This document shows positions 21,001-32,031 of a stretch of DNA of 64,000 nt, piece after piece. The position numbers and the translations under genes were made by a program. The stretch's first letter is position 1. Each line of letters starts with the position of its first letter. The notes under the pieces were generated by a model that worked only from the letters and a program-made list of their open reading frames with translations, was not told where the DNA came from and ran no database searches. Source of the stretch: Acanthococcus lagerstroemiae (Eukaryota > Arthropoda > Insecta > Hemiptera > Eriococcidae); assembly GCA_031841125.1 (NCBI GenBank), contig CM063106.1, positions 44,071,806 through 44,135,805 on the forward strand, read 5' to 3'.

Positions 21001-23942
21001 TTAATATACGTTTCTAAAAGCAGAGTTATGGCCAATTAGGCGTGAGGGTGGTTTCTAATTTGTTGTTTTTGTTATGATATATGGCAACACTGGTTAAGTA
21101 TACATTATCTATATAATACAGGCATACTGAATTGAATTGAATAGTGCTGGTTCATCTACAGCAGGTGGAGTGGGGTCTCCTGTTCCCTGTCACGAAAGCT
21201 TAACTAATTACCTGGCACTGTTCCGAATGTGTTCAGCAATGCGTTGTTGCGTTCCTCAGTGGCCACCATAGTAGGAATTGAAATAGGTTTCTCACTACCT
21301 GCAAATGGAATACGACTTAGAAATCGAACACATCAAGTAGATGGCAAATTAGCACTGCTAAGGTAAGCGAAGGCAAGTTGAAGCCGCTCACATTCAACAC
21401 CTACCGATTTGATCGGAGAGTAAATTGTGCTGCTTCATCATACACCAGTGTACGTATAACGATTTCGGAGTTCGGCCGCGATGAAACACGTGCCTGTTTT
21501 TCTCCAACAGTTCTTCGAAAATAGATAATTTCGTTTCAGTTGTCTGCGATCAAAACAGTTCTATTAGTTATGTGCTTCATTACACTTGGAAATTCAAAAT
21601 TATAATACCTTCTCGGTCGCTAGAGAAATAAATGAGAAAGCCACTCAGAAGCAGTTTTAAAGTTTCACTCACCGATTTAACAGTAGCTAAAAGTTCTTCT
21701 TCACTTTCTGAAAATAAGCAATTGGACTCGACGTGCGCAATAGTCTCCGCTTGCAAATTACGAATAGCGGATAATGCGAGTCGCGAGATTGTCCGATCAT
21801 ACACAAGCGCGTACCAACGCTGGGTGATTTCATTGAATGTGAATTTGCATGAAAATTTTACACCTTGATACACCGCTCGCAAGTCGCACGTCTACAAAAT
21901 TAAACACAATATTAAAATTGACTATTTCTTCGCAACATCAAGTTCAACCAATTTACCAATACGAGCACACAAGGTGCCCAATTGGGTGAAAGGAAAAGAA
22001 ATGTCTAACATGTGATGATGGACCCACTGTTTAGCTGAAATTTTGTAATAATTTTAATACTGTTCGAGAATTTTTTACGCATGATTAAAAACTTCCGAAA
22101 CTCTGATAGACTTGTTGAGAATCCATCAAAAACTCTTATAGACATTTTTCAGACTTTCTATAATAGCTAAAAACCCTCGACTCTTCCAGACAAGTTTAGG
22201 ATTCCACATTTTCTCGGACTTGTATAAGGCGATTTCATCAGACTTGATTGAGTTCTTCAGGCTCGCTAAGCATGATTAACTTCGTCTCGGATCTATCAAC
22301 TCATCCAGATGGACATCGTACCCTTCAATGCTTCACGAAACCTATTCCATTCTCTTCAAACCTTACTTCATTAATAGCTAGAGCCTTAGCCTTAACAATT
22401 TCCCGTGAAGTTTTACCATTCAATTCCACTCACTTTTTTTTGTACCACTACTACGTATCGGGCACATTCGTACACAAAAATTAAAAAACGAAATCGACTA
22501 AAACATACTTGAAGTACGCCTTGAATAAGCAGGAGATCGTCAACCGGTTTCCACCGACCCATGTCTTTATACGAGGCTGAGAAATTCTGTTTGTTGATTT
22601 TACGTTTGCGGCTGCTACTACCTCCGCTGGAACCGACCACAGCTGCCAACGACGTCGACAGCGTTTTGCCTGAGTGCCGTCTACTGCGGGCAGCAACACT
22701 GATGGATGTGTCGGCCGGTGGAAACACTTCTGCAGGGTTCGGGTCACTGGTACCGGGACTGGCGACATCTAAACACAATACCACGGTAGAAAGTTCTCAA
22801 GAATACGAAGCTAGTTGCTAGTCGCAGTTACATACGTACAACTCTTACGATCAGCGATGAAAATAAAACTTATTCAATTCAATCACACGATACAATTCAA
22901 GGGCAAATGACTAACAGTTCTTGAAGTTTGAACCAATTTCACTTAGAAATAGCATCGTTTGGTCACAACGTTTTCGAGTGTTATCCCATCATTTACTTCA
23001 GGAAAATTGAAGGTAACTAATTTTTCACTAATACATCAAAGCCAACGCTGAATTCATAGATGACTGAGCCCATAAAATAAAATTTCTTTCTATTCGGACA
23101 TTTCAATCGTAAAGTAGAAATAGATGATTTCTTTGTAAGGTTGTATCCATCATTCAAGTTCGAAAATCTGAAAATACTAATCATAACTAGCTCAGAAAGT
23201 ATCGAGCTTACCTATTACAGGATTTGTAGCAGAGTGAGTTCGCATTCTACCAGGTCTGGAAGGAATAGTCGAAACCTGCGTATTTAAACTGGATTCAACG
23301 AGTTCATCATCAAATTTTCGTCGCTTGATAAACCGTGAACTACTACATAAATAAAATTAAAATTCGTAATTAGTATTTACATTCGATGTGCACTAATCAG
23401 ATGGAATAATCCTGGTTCAACGGGTTATTTCTGAAATTCAAAACTATACCGGTGGACGCCGGTTTTTGCATAAGACAAAATTTTGTTAACCATGATATCC
23501 TGCAACAGTTCCTATTACTACGATCGGTAACATTTGCAAAAACGAATCTTCAAAAAATATCGACTAACAAGTGCAACCAAAAAGAAGGAACATTTCAATT
23601 TTTCTTTCTGTTAAGAAAACAAAGAAAATCTACAGACAGTGAAAGATATAAACAGTTGCGTTCGATGATTCCACCAGAATACGAACATGTATGAACATTG
23701 ATGATCTTAATTACCATAAGGCATCTGATTTTATTAGTTGCACAGAAGTGCAACTGAAATTCAATGCGATTCGAGTATAATGCATAAATTAATAACACTA
23801 GTAGGTTTCGATGTTGGTCTAAACATGAAACGTGTAACATGTGTGAGGCTTTCAGCAGTGGTTGAATACTGTACCTTCTTCTTTTGGAATTAGCTGAATT
23901 CGTGAGCTGGTCACTTGATGTTTCGAATGTCTCGAAAGACAT
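11990..23942 (-). CDS. MCRS1: Microspherule protein 1 (complete, nine coding exons)
   Basis: The minus-strand exons are 23942-23875, 23342-23212, 22768-22509, 21891-21673, 21543-21405, 17782-17656, 17279-17123, 17048-16833 and 12082-11990. All splice borders are GT-AG and the phases agree. They total 1410 nt, or 469 residues, close to vertebrate MCRS1 (462). Recognisable blocks are the N-terminal KRRSSSRFIKRRKFDDELVE, the MCRS_N domain with MGRWKPVDDLLLIQGVLQ and GVKFSCKFTFNE, a coiled-coil region around DIRMLEDELSQIQ, and a C-terminal FHA domain from LGRKTQDNEVDVDLS. MCRS1 (Drosophila Rcd5) is a nuclear protein of the NSL and INO80 complexes. It also has reported roles at spindle poles and in TORC1 activation. 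It converges with the dsRNA-binding protein gene. Confidence 0.93.
12896..13330. mobile_element. MITE nested in left arm of foldback element
   Basis: The left arm is interrupted relative to the right arm between 'ctactata' and 'gtgctgttga'. The inserted 0.43 kb has its own inverted repeats near the ends: TTCGGACCTAGCAGCA on the left and its complement TGCTGCTAGGTCCGAA on the right (about 13279-13301). No target duplication is obvious beyond TATA-like text. Confidence 0.6.
13547..13672 (+). repeat. Dispersed 110-125 bp repeat, copy 1
   Basis: One of three copies in the window of a GC-rich repeat. It begins around GGTGGGACGTATGG, continues with GATGCACGCATGCCA and AGTGGC, and ends with AACTAyCCTTT and TATCGyATC followed by GTGGCCGG. 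The others are at 54764-54872 (+) and 59698-59810 (-). This copy sits in the centre of the foldback element. Its family is unknown to me. Confidence 0.65.
14060..14541. mobile_element. 480-bp near-perfect hairpin element
   Basis: Arms of about 230 bp (14060-14295 and 14310-14541) are almost perfect reverse complements around a short loop that contains 'ggcagttttcgctaa'. Matched words include TGGTTACGTTGC / GCAACGTAACCA and GGTCAGACCAACAGTCCTAC / GTAGGACTGTTGGTCTGACC. There is no coding capacity. It is nested inside the larger foldback element. Confidence 0.8.
14542..14764 (+). repeat. tRNA-derived SINE with target duplication
   Basis: The head has an A-box-like TGGCCGAGTGGATAGCGCG and a B box GGGTTCGAGCCC, followed by the same tRNA-unrelated body as the copy at 342-569 and an A-rich tail. 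The flanks ATCCACGAGCCAT (14527-14539) and ATCCATGAGCCAT (about 14766-14778) look like a 13-bp target duplication with one mismatch. Confidence 0.85.
15134..15485. mobile_element. MITE nested in right arm of foldback element
   Basis: A 352-bp insertion flanked by GATTA on both sides. It interrupts the right arm within sequence that is continuous in the left arm. The ends are CAATGTGT and, on the complement, CAAGGTGTCTACAGG, followed by repeated 'cctgactttttccaaa'. These termini resemble the CAGGGTGTCTACTGG ends of the element at 59073-59377. Confidence 0.6.
16833..17048 (-). CDS. MCRS1: MCRS1 exon 8, FHA domain core
   Basis: A 72-codon exon starting after 'ttttcag' with ITLGRKTQDNEVDVDLS. 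It continues through WKISRRQASIRVKNNGEFFI, whose S-R-x-Q motif corresponds to the FHA phosphopeptide-binding loop, and RPIYVDGNPVL. It ends at GAG|gtgagt. The open frame runs on to 16704, but that extension (SYASSNEG...) has no match to MCRS1. The conserved continuation is instead supplied by the distant exon at 12082-11990, so the extension is read-through into the intron. Confidence 0.9.
18854..19108. mobile_element. 255-bp hairpin MITE in MCRS1 intron
   Basis: The ends are GAACCCTGTTTTACAAG and its perfect complement. Long internal matches follow (CACATAGAATCGACTGGTAAC with GTTACCAGTCGATTCTATGTG), so the element folds into one long hairpin. GTTT lies on both flanks. It is in the intron between MCRS1 exons 5 and 6. 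Confidence 0.8.
19980..20950 (+). mobile_element. Degraded LINE, RT 3' part
   Basis: The frames encode RLTNLRFADDIVITAPS, the F-A-D-D catalytic box of a LINE reverse transcriptase. Then come EIEYLGQTIAFKNE, a THGCQTWAVTKA thumb/C-terminal motif, and AGHLVRQEGRWTRKIMEW. Several stops interrupt the frame. The fragment lies within MCRS1 intron 5 and has no endonuclease part. Confidence 0.75.
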
Positions 23943-24248
23943 AATGATGTTTCAACATACGCACAAGGTTCAAAGAATGCAGGAGCATATAACGCGATAT
24001 AAATCATTAGAGTATATACAAACAGGAGAAACACTCCAGGCTCCAGGTACAGCAACAACTACATGAACATTGAATAAACGAAAACAGAAATTGGATAATT
24101 CATAGACGAATAGTTACTCTTTACTCAATCAATCAACAAGGAAGGATGATTCCTTTTTTCTTATCTCTTGATGCTCTCCGCAGGTCGCACGAAAATATTT
24201 AGGATTTTCAGACCGGTGACGCACTAGCGTCACAAAATCACAAGTGGC

Positions 24249-24345
24249 TTACCTGTTATTTTCATCAGGTAAGATCAGTTTCAAAATTGTACCCATAAAA
24301 ATTTCGAATTTACTCGCATTCGATGGGGGAAATTCCAAGGTGAAC
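24249..24345. repeat. Direct repeat, copy outside the MITE
   Basis: About 95 bp starting at CCTGTTATTTTCATCAGGTAAG and ending near TTCCAAGGTGAACAA. It is repeated with roughly 90 percent identity by eye at 24718-24812, which lies inside the MITE at 24510-24994. It lies about 0.3 kb upstream of the MCRS1 start codon. Confidence 0.7.
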
Positions 24346-24501
24346 AACTTGCGGATGTTTTGTGAACTCTTTGCCGTTCCGTTCTTCCGTTCACACACTT
24401 GCTGGTTGCTGCATCGCTGCACGCTCATTCGCAGCGAATTAAACGCTAGTGTGAACGCCGCTTAAGTAGGGATGTGCGCCGTGGATGTGCCTAGAACGAA
24501 A

Positions 24502-25002
24502 TTTAGCATCAAAGTCATATAGATACACCAAGTCGTTCGACTCTCCATTTAACCAATGTAAACTTCGAATGTCACGATAATTTATCCCAATAGCAGCGCT
24601 GGCAACATTCGACTGCCGTGAAATCAATGTAAACATTGGGAGCCCTAACAAGGTTTTGCGTTTATCTCAATAACGGTCGAGTTTTATGAAAAAGTGAAAA
24701 GAACCAAATTTATTCTACCTGTTATTTTCTATCAGGTAAGATTAGTTTCAAAATTTTACCCATAAAAATTTCAAATTTACTCGCATTCGATGGGAAATTC
24801 CAAGGTGAACAAATTTAGCTCTTTCCAATTTTTCATCAAAATTGATAGTTTTTGAGCTAATCTGCAAAAACGTAAAAACGTCCATATAAGCGCAATGCAA
24901 ACAAGGAGTTCAGCGATAGCAGCGCACTGGCATGACGGCAGAACGCGGAAACGCGCCAGTCGTCTAACTTGGTGTATCTATATGACTGTCTTTGTTTAGC
25001 AT
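24502..25002. mobile_element. hAT-like MITE with 8-bp target duplication
   Basis: Perfect TTTAGCAT repeats (24502-24509 and 24995-25002) flank a 485-bp element. The ends are CAAAGTCATATAGATACACC and, on the complement, CAAAGACAGTCATATAGATA. The 8-bp duplication and short imperfect inverted repeats point to the hAT superfamily. The element contains a second copy of the sequence at 24249-24345. It sits upstream of MCRS1. Confidence 0.8.
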
Positions 25003-25639
25003 AATAAAATGATGATGTAGGCAGCTATAACAACGCAACTACCCAACAAAAAGTGATTACTGATTAGCTGTATAATTTTATGATGGTTCTCTCGTGGGGC
25101 AAGTAAGAACAGAATCAAAAATTGTCATACTATCTGTCATTACTAATTCCGGAAAAAGAACAGGCTTACTTGAAAAAGCTTTAATCGCCACATGTCTCTC
25201 AATATAAATCGAACCAAAAGTACAATACCAGAGAGGACGATTCCGTGCTGTTTTCTGGACGGACGAGATGTTGACGTGATGCGTGCTAGTGTGAGGAGTG
25301 AGCAGCCGGTGGCGCTCTCGGTAACACCCCCTCCCACGCATTGAGTCAAGTTGCCTTGTAGTTCGAGAAATAAGTAAATTTCGTGTTGTGTGCGATTTGC
25401 AGATACGAATAACGACAAACACACTAGGGTATAAGAGGACGAGTATAATATTCATAAAGCATAGATAAATGGGTGGAAATGCTGAACAAAGTAAATAGTA
25501 ATAATGACAGTAAAAAAATATATATGTTAATTCAGGATAATAATATTTAGGAATAATACGTAAATTATAAATACACAGAATAAATATGGACTAACTCCAT
25601 AAAACAATATCAATGTAGCTTGGATTATTCTTTTTTTTT
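25003..25639. other. Intergenic sequence, no gene seen
   Basis: This lies between MCRS1 and TOR. Overlapping minus-strand frames at 25078-25455 have no recognisable motif and look like chance. AT-rich sequence ends in a T run at 25629-25648. Confidence 0.5.
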
Positions 25640-27620
25640 TTTTTTTTTTGGACAAAAGAAAAATAAAAGTACCTGATAACATTACAAGTTTTATAATTTG
25701 TTATTTCAGGAGAAATGGCCTAAAAAAATGAAAAATTTCTCCTATCGATTCAGTTCCATTTTTTAAAATTTTCCCCATTTAGTAAAACAAATTTTGGTTT
25801 GTTACTAAAAATAATTTTACCAACCCCCTTAAAGGGAATATAAATTGGGGCAGAAACCAGAAAATCCCCCCCAAAATTTCTTTTTGGGTAAAATTTTTTA
25901 AATGACAGGATATTTTGTTCCCCTGCGGAAGAAACATTAAAAGTTTCATTTTTTCCTTTTTTTCCTTTTAAAAACCCAAAAAATTAAAACCATTTTCTTT
26001 TGCATAAATTTTGTTTTGGAAAAAATTGTTGTTTGAGAGCGGTTTTTCTTCCTTTCAATTAAAGAGGGCTGCAGTGTGTGAAAAAAATTTTTTTCGGGCA
26101 AGTTTTTTTTTTTTGGGAAGATGGCCATTTTTGTACGATGTGACCGAAACTGATTTGGGCTTTAAAATAAAAGTTTATTAAAATTTATAATTGTTCTTTT
26201 ATAAAAATTTTTTTTTCTTGTTAATTAAATAGGGGAAAATCCCTACCAGTTCGTTAAGGGGTTTTTTTTAAACTGGAGGAAGGGGTAATTATTAAATTTT
26301 CAGGTTCTTCGACCTTTGGAAAACCAAAAACCCAAAAATTTCTGGAAAATCGTAAAAACCTTTGTTTTGGGGGAAAAGGAAGTTTCAGTTTGCCTATGTA
26401 AAAATTAAAACTTTTGGGGGGTTTTCATTTTTTATGAAAAAATTCTTTTTTTCAAACCCTTTGAATTGTAGGAGTGGAGTTGTTGGGGTTTTTTTTGGAA
26501 TTTTTTTTTTTGAGTGGGGGTTGTTTTGGGGAAGACTTTTTCCTTTTTGAAAATCGGCGAAATTTTCCCCAAAATTCACAATTTATAAACTTCCAAAAAA
26601 CCCATGTTTTTCACCCGTAAGTTTTCCCGGGGGAAACAGGTTCGTTTTATAAACGGGCATGGGCCCAACTAAATCCTTTTTTCGGAGAAATTTTTCAGTA
26701 CCCTTCGAAATTGGAAGCCTCTAGTCCTTTTAAACTTTCAAATCAGTTATCGTTTTCAAAATTTTAAATTTTGGGGTGAAATTTCATTTTGGAAGGGATT
26801 TTGGGGGCCTTTTTTGGTCCCTTTTTGTTCGTCGAATGGGGTTTCGGATGAAAAACCCAAACATGGTTTGATAACCGGTTTTTCTCGGGGGAATTTTGGG
26901 CTCACACCCGGGAATTTTACCTTTTTGGAAGTTTTTTCAAGTTCAAGTTTTCGAGTCCGGGCAAGATTTACCAAACCCTTTTCTGTTGATGTTATTTCCC
27001 CTTTTCAGAAATTTTCCCTGAATTTGGAAAGCTTTTCGGTTCTTGTTGGCTTTCCTTTTTCAATTGAGGCCGCAAATGGTGATTTTCGGTTTTTTCGCGA
27101 TGGGGCATCCTCATGGGGGAATTTCAAATTAAAATAATTTTAAGTTGGGGGGAAAAAAAATCGACTTTTGGTTTCACCACCCGCTATTTTTTTTGAAATT
27201 TTTTTAACTTGTTCGGTTTTCTTCTTCTTCATTTACGGAAAGGGGGGAGGCTTTCCCTTTGGAGCTAATCCCCTGCCCTTTTTTAAAAAAATAAAAAATA
27301 AAAAAATTTAAAAAGAAAGGATTGCCCCGGTTTTTGGAAAAAAAAAAAACGAGTTTTTTTACGTTCTGCTATGTAATAACCGGGGGGGCTTCGAAAAACT
27401 TTTGCCCAATGTCCTCAAAAAAATCCCAAAGTAAAAAAGAAGGCATTCCTGTTTTTTTGGGCAATTTGGTAGGTCTTTTTTTAAACACCCCCGGGTGGCC
27501 TTGGAAACATATGGCCCCTTTGCCTTTTCCCTCTTTAAGAAAGGCATATAACAATTTTATGGCAAAAACCAAATGTTTAACTGTTGTATAACAAAATTTG
27601 AAATAGAATAATCGGTTCTT
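25640..27620. other. Homopolymer-rich tract of doubtful sequence quality
   Basis: Almost every short homopolymer here is lengthened (runs of 4-9 of all four bases, for example GGGGG, CCCC, TTTTTTTT, AAAAAAA). The flanking sequence is normal on both sides. The open frames at 26362-27137 and 27322-27591 consist of F/G/K/P-rich text with no domain. This pattern fits uncorrected long reads or poor gap filling rather than biology. Any gene in it would be unreadable. Confidence 0.6.
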
Positions 27621-27963
27621 TGCTTCTTCTGCAAATACAGTAAGTTTCGCGAAAAAATTGAAGAGAAAATAATTTAAAGAGCAAACGATTTTCGATTTTT
27701 TGAGCCAACTAATGGAATCGGTTCATTGTGGAACAAGTAGCGATTGTTTGAAAATTAAAAGCCTGATAGAGGACGAAGTGCGGTACCGTTAGCCGTTACA
27801 CTTTGCCGCTCGCACACCGAAACGTCTAACGTAGTAGGTCGAATTCAGTGTTGTCACAATAGCTTATAGGGCCTTCTATAGAGGTGGCCATGTACTATCT
27901 AACGTTCACTATACCACTATACGCATAATAATATGTATGTCTTCACTGGAAAGCTCAGCGAGG

Positions 27964-28264
27964 CTTCTAGTCAGTGGCGTAGCCAGGATTTTTCCCAAAG
28001 GGGGAGGGGGCAGAATATAATTTTCAAGGGAGAGAAAAATTAAAAATTGAAATATTTTTTAAAAATTACCGATATTAGAGGACTATTTTATGAAAATGAA
28101 GGTAAACTTACTGCTCGAACAAAATTTTTTTCTCGAAAAAACGTGTTTTAAAAGCAAAAAATTGCTCATGTTTCCATATTTTACATTCAATTTCAGGTGC
28201 CTTGGAGGGGGCCGCATTCTCCCCCTTCCTCACCCCCCCCCCCAGATACGCCACTGCTTCTAGT
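27964..28264. mobile_element. hAT-like MITE with 8-bp target duplication
   Basis: Perfect CTTCTAGT repeats (27964-27971 and 28257-28264) flank a 285-bp element. It begins CAGTGGCGTAGCCAGG and ends CAGATACGCCACTG, so the termini are CAGTGGCGTA in inverted orientation. Such ends and an 8-bp duplication are typical of the abundant hAT-derived MITEs of arthropods. It contains G-rich and C-rich subterminal runs. Confidence 0.88.
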
Positions 28265-29048
28265 CGTGGCAACAATTTCTTAAATATTCCTTGTAATGTG
28301 AACTAGAAGTGTGCCAAGTGACAACTTTTCATGAAAACATTCACCATTCAGGATAGGAGAAGAATCCAAACAGAGTTCAAATTTTGGAAGAGCCTTTTAA
28401 ATTCATTAACAACTCTTTCCATTGATTGAGAACATGAGAACACAGAGTTAGCTTTTATTTACCTACTTTCTTAGTTCTGAGGAACATTGCAAATTCATAT
28501 TCTATTCGAATTCTGCAGGCAATGAGAAATGGCAACCAAATTCAAAATTCGATATCTTAAGTATAGTTCTTCCTTCTTTGGTTCTTCCAGCCCTCCTTAA
28601 AACCATAAAGAGAAGAACTGGATGTTGTTGAAAACTTCCGCCAGATGTCAGCCAACGTTGCTAGGTCCAGCTGGAAACAAAATGGCAGGTTTTCGCACTC
28701 GTATTGTTATAAAGGGCTTTTGTAAGGTCTCCTTGGCTGTGGTGGGGATGAAATCTACGAGCGATAATGCGATAAGCCATTGATAATTTCACTCGACAAT
28801 AATGAATAATTTGCAACCGGTCAATCTTCTATGATTAGTGATTACTCTGTCATTTAGATAATTATTTTCTCAGAGTGTATTGATAATTTTATATTGATAA
28901 AATTTAAAATTTTCCATATTCAACTGTACTATGAATATTTTCTGATAATGAACTGTCAGAACTCATCGCAGAGATCTCCGTTAACTTATTTCACTTTACG
29001 CTAAAGTATTCATTCACTCAAGAAAATAGCCTTAGAATTCCTTACAAA

Positions 29049-32031
29049 ATGTCTTGGCCGCGTACCCAGCAGTACATTACCGGGCTGAAGTCAAAGAATA
29101 ACGAAGTAAAGATGAAGACAGCCCGGGAGTTGAGTCATTTTGTTAGTATCTTACCTTTCATGTTCTACGTACGATTAATTTGCTTAGATTAATTTGTTAT
29201 TCCATTAGTGACTAACACCCATCAGCTCATAGCTGCTGTACTTCAAGTAACTTCATGTAAGCCCTCTATAAGCACCACTGAGTTTATTTGAAGCATAGTA
29301 ATGTCTGGCGTGTAGAATGTCTATGATCTTGAATTCAAATTAACCATTTTCTTGTAAATATCACGAATGTAGGTGAAAACCGAACTGCGAGAAATGTCTC
29401 CCGAAGAACTTTCATCGTTTATTGAAGACTTTCATCATGAAATTTATGACATGGTGTCCAGTAACGACTTGAACGAAAAGAAAGGCGGTATTTTAGCAAT
29501 CAGTACGTGTAGTTTTTCCTACAGTTTTCCACCACTGAATTAGCAGATATTTGATGGTTTTCAAATGAAATAATTATTTCAGTCTGCTTAATTGGAGCTG
29601 ATGTCGGAAATATAAACAACAGAATCAGTAGATTTGCATTTCTGTTACGTAATTTACTTCCATCGAGCGACGTCAGCGTTATGGAATTAGCTGCTAAGAC
29701 AGTCGGTCGTATCACGCTTACATCAGGTTCTTGTGCAGCTGGCTATATCGACTTTGAAGTGAAGCGAGCTTTCGAATGGCTCAGTGGAGATCGACATGAA
29801 GGAAAACGACATGCAGCTGTCAGTATCGATACATAAAAAAGTTTTTGTTCGCCGATCACTTCTGAAATTGACGTTTTAAGTAACCGTGTTTTCAGGTTTT
29901 AATTCTCAAAGAACTAGCCATTGCGGTACCGACGTATTTTTTTCAACAAGTGCAGCAATTTTTCGATCATTTGTTCATTGTTATGCGAGATCCGAAAGCG
30001 GCTATACGGGAGACCGGGGCAGAGGCTTTGCGAGCTGCATTGGTTGTTACTGCACAACGAGAGACAACGAAACAATCGCAGAAACCGCAGTGGTATGGAA
30101 TTATGTTGACGTTTGTATGTAACGTGAAGTTTAGTGGTGTTCTGAAAAGGTATTATGATATTAGTTTCTTTGTTTAGGTACAAACACTGTTACGAGGAAT
30201 CAATCAATGGATTGGACGAAGCTTTAAGTCGTGAAAAGGGTATAAACAGAGATGATCATATACACGGGTCATTGTTAGTTCTTAATGAACTATTCAGGAT
30301 CAGCAATGTACATTGGGAGCGCTATTTCGAAGAACTGATGCAGAAGCTAGAATTCAATCAGAATACTAATGGCGAAGTAAGGTTTTCGGTTGCTTATCAG
30401 CATTGAATTTATGAGGGATTCACGAGGGGCAATTTTGCTCGGCTCTTAGCATTAAAAACAAGATGAATTCGAGACACTGCCGAATAAATGAAACTGGAAA
30501 TCCGATCTTAAATAAGTCAGGGAAAGAACTGAAGCGCCTGAAATGAGCTGGAGGAGTTTTAAAACTTATTAAAGAGTTGGAAGAATCTTGAAAAAGTCTT
30601 GAGCGAGGTTAAAAGAACCTCGAACAAGTATGAAAGTGTCTTAAAAAAGTGTTGTAGAATCTTGAAGAGTCGTAAACGAGTTTCAGAAAAGTTTGAGAGG
30701 AAAAATAATGGAGAGATACAAAGCGAAAAATGAAGAGAAACTTGTTTTTTAAAGTAGAGTAGGAGGTGAAGGGCTTCCAGCGATTTACTGTGAAAAGCAT
30801 TTCGCCAGAATCCGGCATGGTGGATGATTATTGTATGCAATGTTTCATGGAGGTACTATTTTTTACTCTGACCGTTGCATTGTGGTAGGATGTTCTGAAT
30901 TCTCTGCCTCAAATGAAAGCTTCGTTTTCGCTGAAAACCCACAAATTTTCTCCAAGTATGGTTGGCAGCAACTTTTCATTGAGCGTGTCTAGCAGCGGGA
31001 ACCAACTCGGAATACCAGAAGTATCGTTACTGCATGAGAGTTCGGTCTGTAAAACATTGCTCCTGGATCATTTCGACGAGGTGTGCAGCAACATCTTAGC
31101 TCAGCGAATATCGCGAAGTCCTTACATCCAGCAAATATTACCTAAAATACTTCCCCGTTTGGCTGCGTTTAACAAAGAAAAATTTGTCAAAAAGTAAGTT
31201 TCGCTTCTATGACTTTTTGCGTTCTTGAATGTTCCATCGCAAATTTCTATCAGAGGTTATATTCTTGCAGTCATTTGAATGCGAGTATGGTGTATTTGTT
31301 ATCAACACTGAGAGGCAAAGATCGTGATAGAGCGTCCGCATATATAACCATTGGGTTAATTTCTGTGGCAGTGGAAGAGTGTATTAAACCACATTTGCCG
31401 AAAATAATGGAATTCATTAGAGCAAGTTTACCGTCAAAAGTAAGTTCGTTGATTATATTTCGATATTAATAATTTAGGGACTCGAATACATGGACTGAGG
31501 TGATGCACAGCTGCATGAATGACAAATTTTTATGATTGTACGAATAATGACTGTCTTTATTCTGAATTAGGACAGCTCATCTAGAAAACGAGCGACTGGA
31601 TTGAACCCGTCCGTCTTCATCTGTATCACTTTGTTGGGATACGCCGTGAAAAACGAAATACAGGCTGATGTGAAAGATCTTTTGGAACAGATGTTATCGA
31701 CTGGGTTGAGTTCTTCATTGACAGTTGCTCTTAGAGAATTGGCTTCGAACATACCGTCCCTGAAAAAAGACATATCTGAGGGTAAATATTTTTAGAAGGA
31801 AATTTTCAGTTTATCTTTTCTTCACGGCCTGCTCTCACGTTTATTTTCTTTCAGGTTTGTTGGGTATGCTATCAAAAGTGCTGATGAACAAACAGTTCTA
31901 TCATCCCGGTATGCCAGCAAACTATTTACCACTTAATACGTCCTCGAGTATCGCAAGTTCGTCGACCACTGAATCAGATGTACCCAGTATTGTGTTGGCT
32001 TTGCGTACTTTGGGTAGTTTCAACTTTGATG
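29049..32031 (+). CDS. TOR: TOR exons 1-9, N-terminal HEAT repeats
   Basis: The start codon at 29049 opens [17 protein letters not shown], which aligns with the human N-terminal 'QQFASGLKSRNEE' region. No upstream in-frame exon is needed. Later landmarks are [75 protein letters not shown] and [16 protein letters not shown]. This is the alpha-solenoid that in TORC1 contacts Raptor and the dimer partner. Introns are short (70-510 nt). Exon 6 starts after 'gtggtag' at 30889. Confidence 0.93.

Noticed and set aside
22481..22768. Minus-strand frame of 95 residues starting MSPVPVPVTR
   Set aside because: Shadow in another frame of MCRS1 exon 3; the MGRWKPVDDLLL frame is the conserved one.
26362..27591. 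Open frames in the homopolymer-rich tract
   Set aside because: Composition is F/G/K/P from homopolymers, frames exist on both strands, and no domain is visible.
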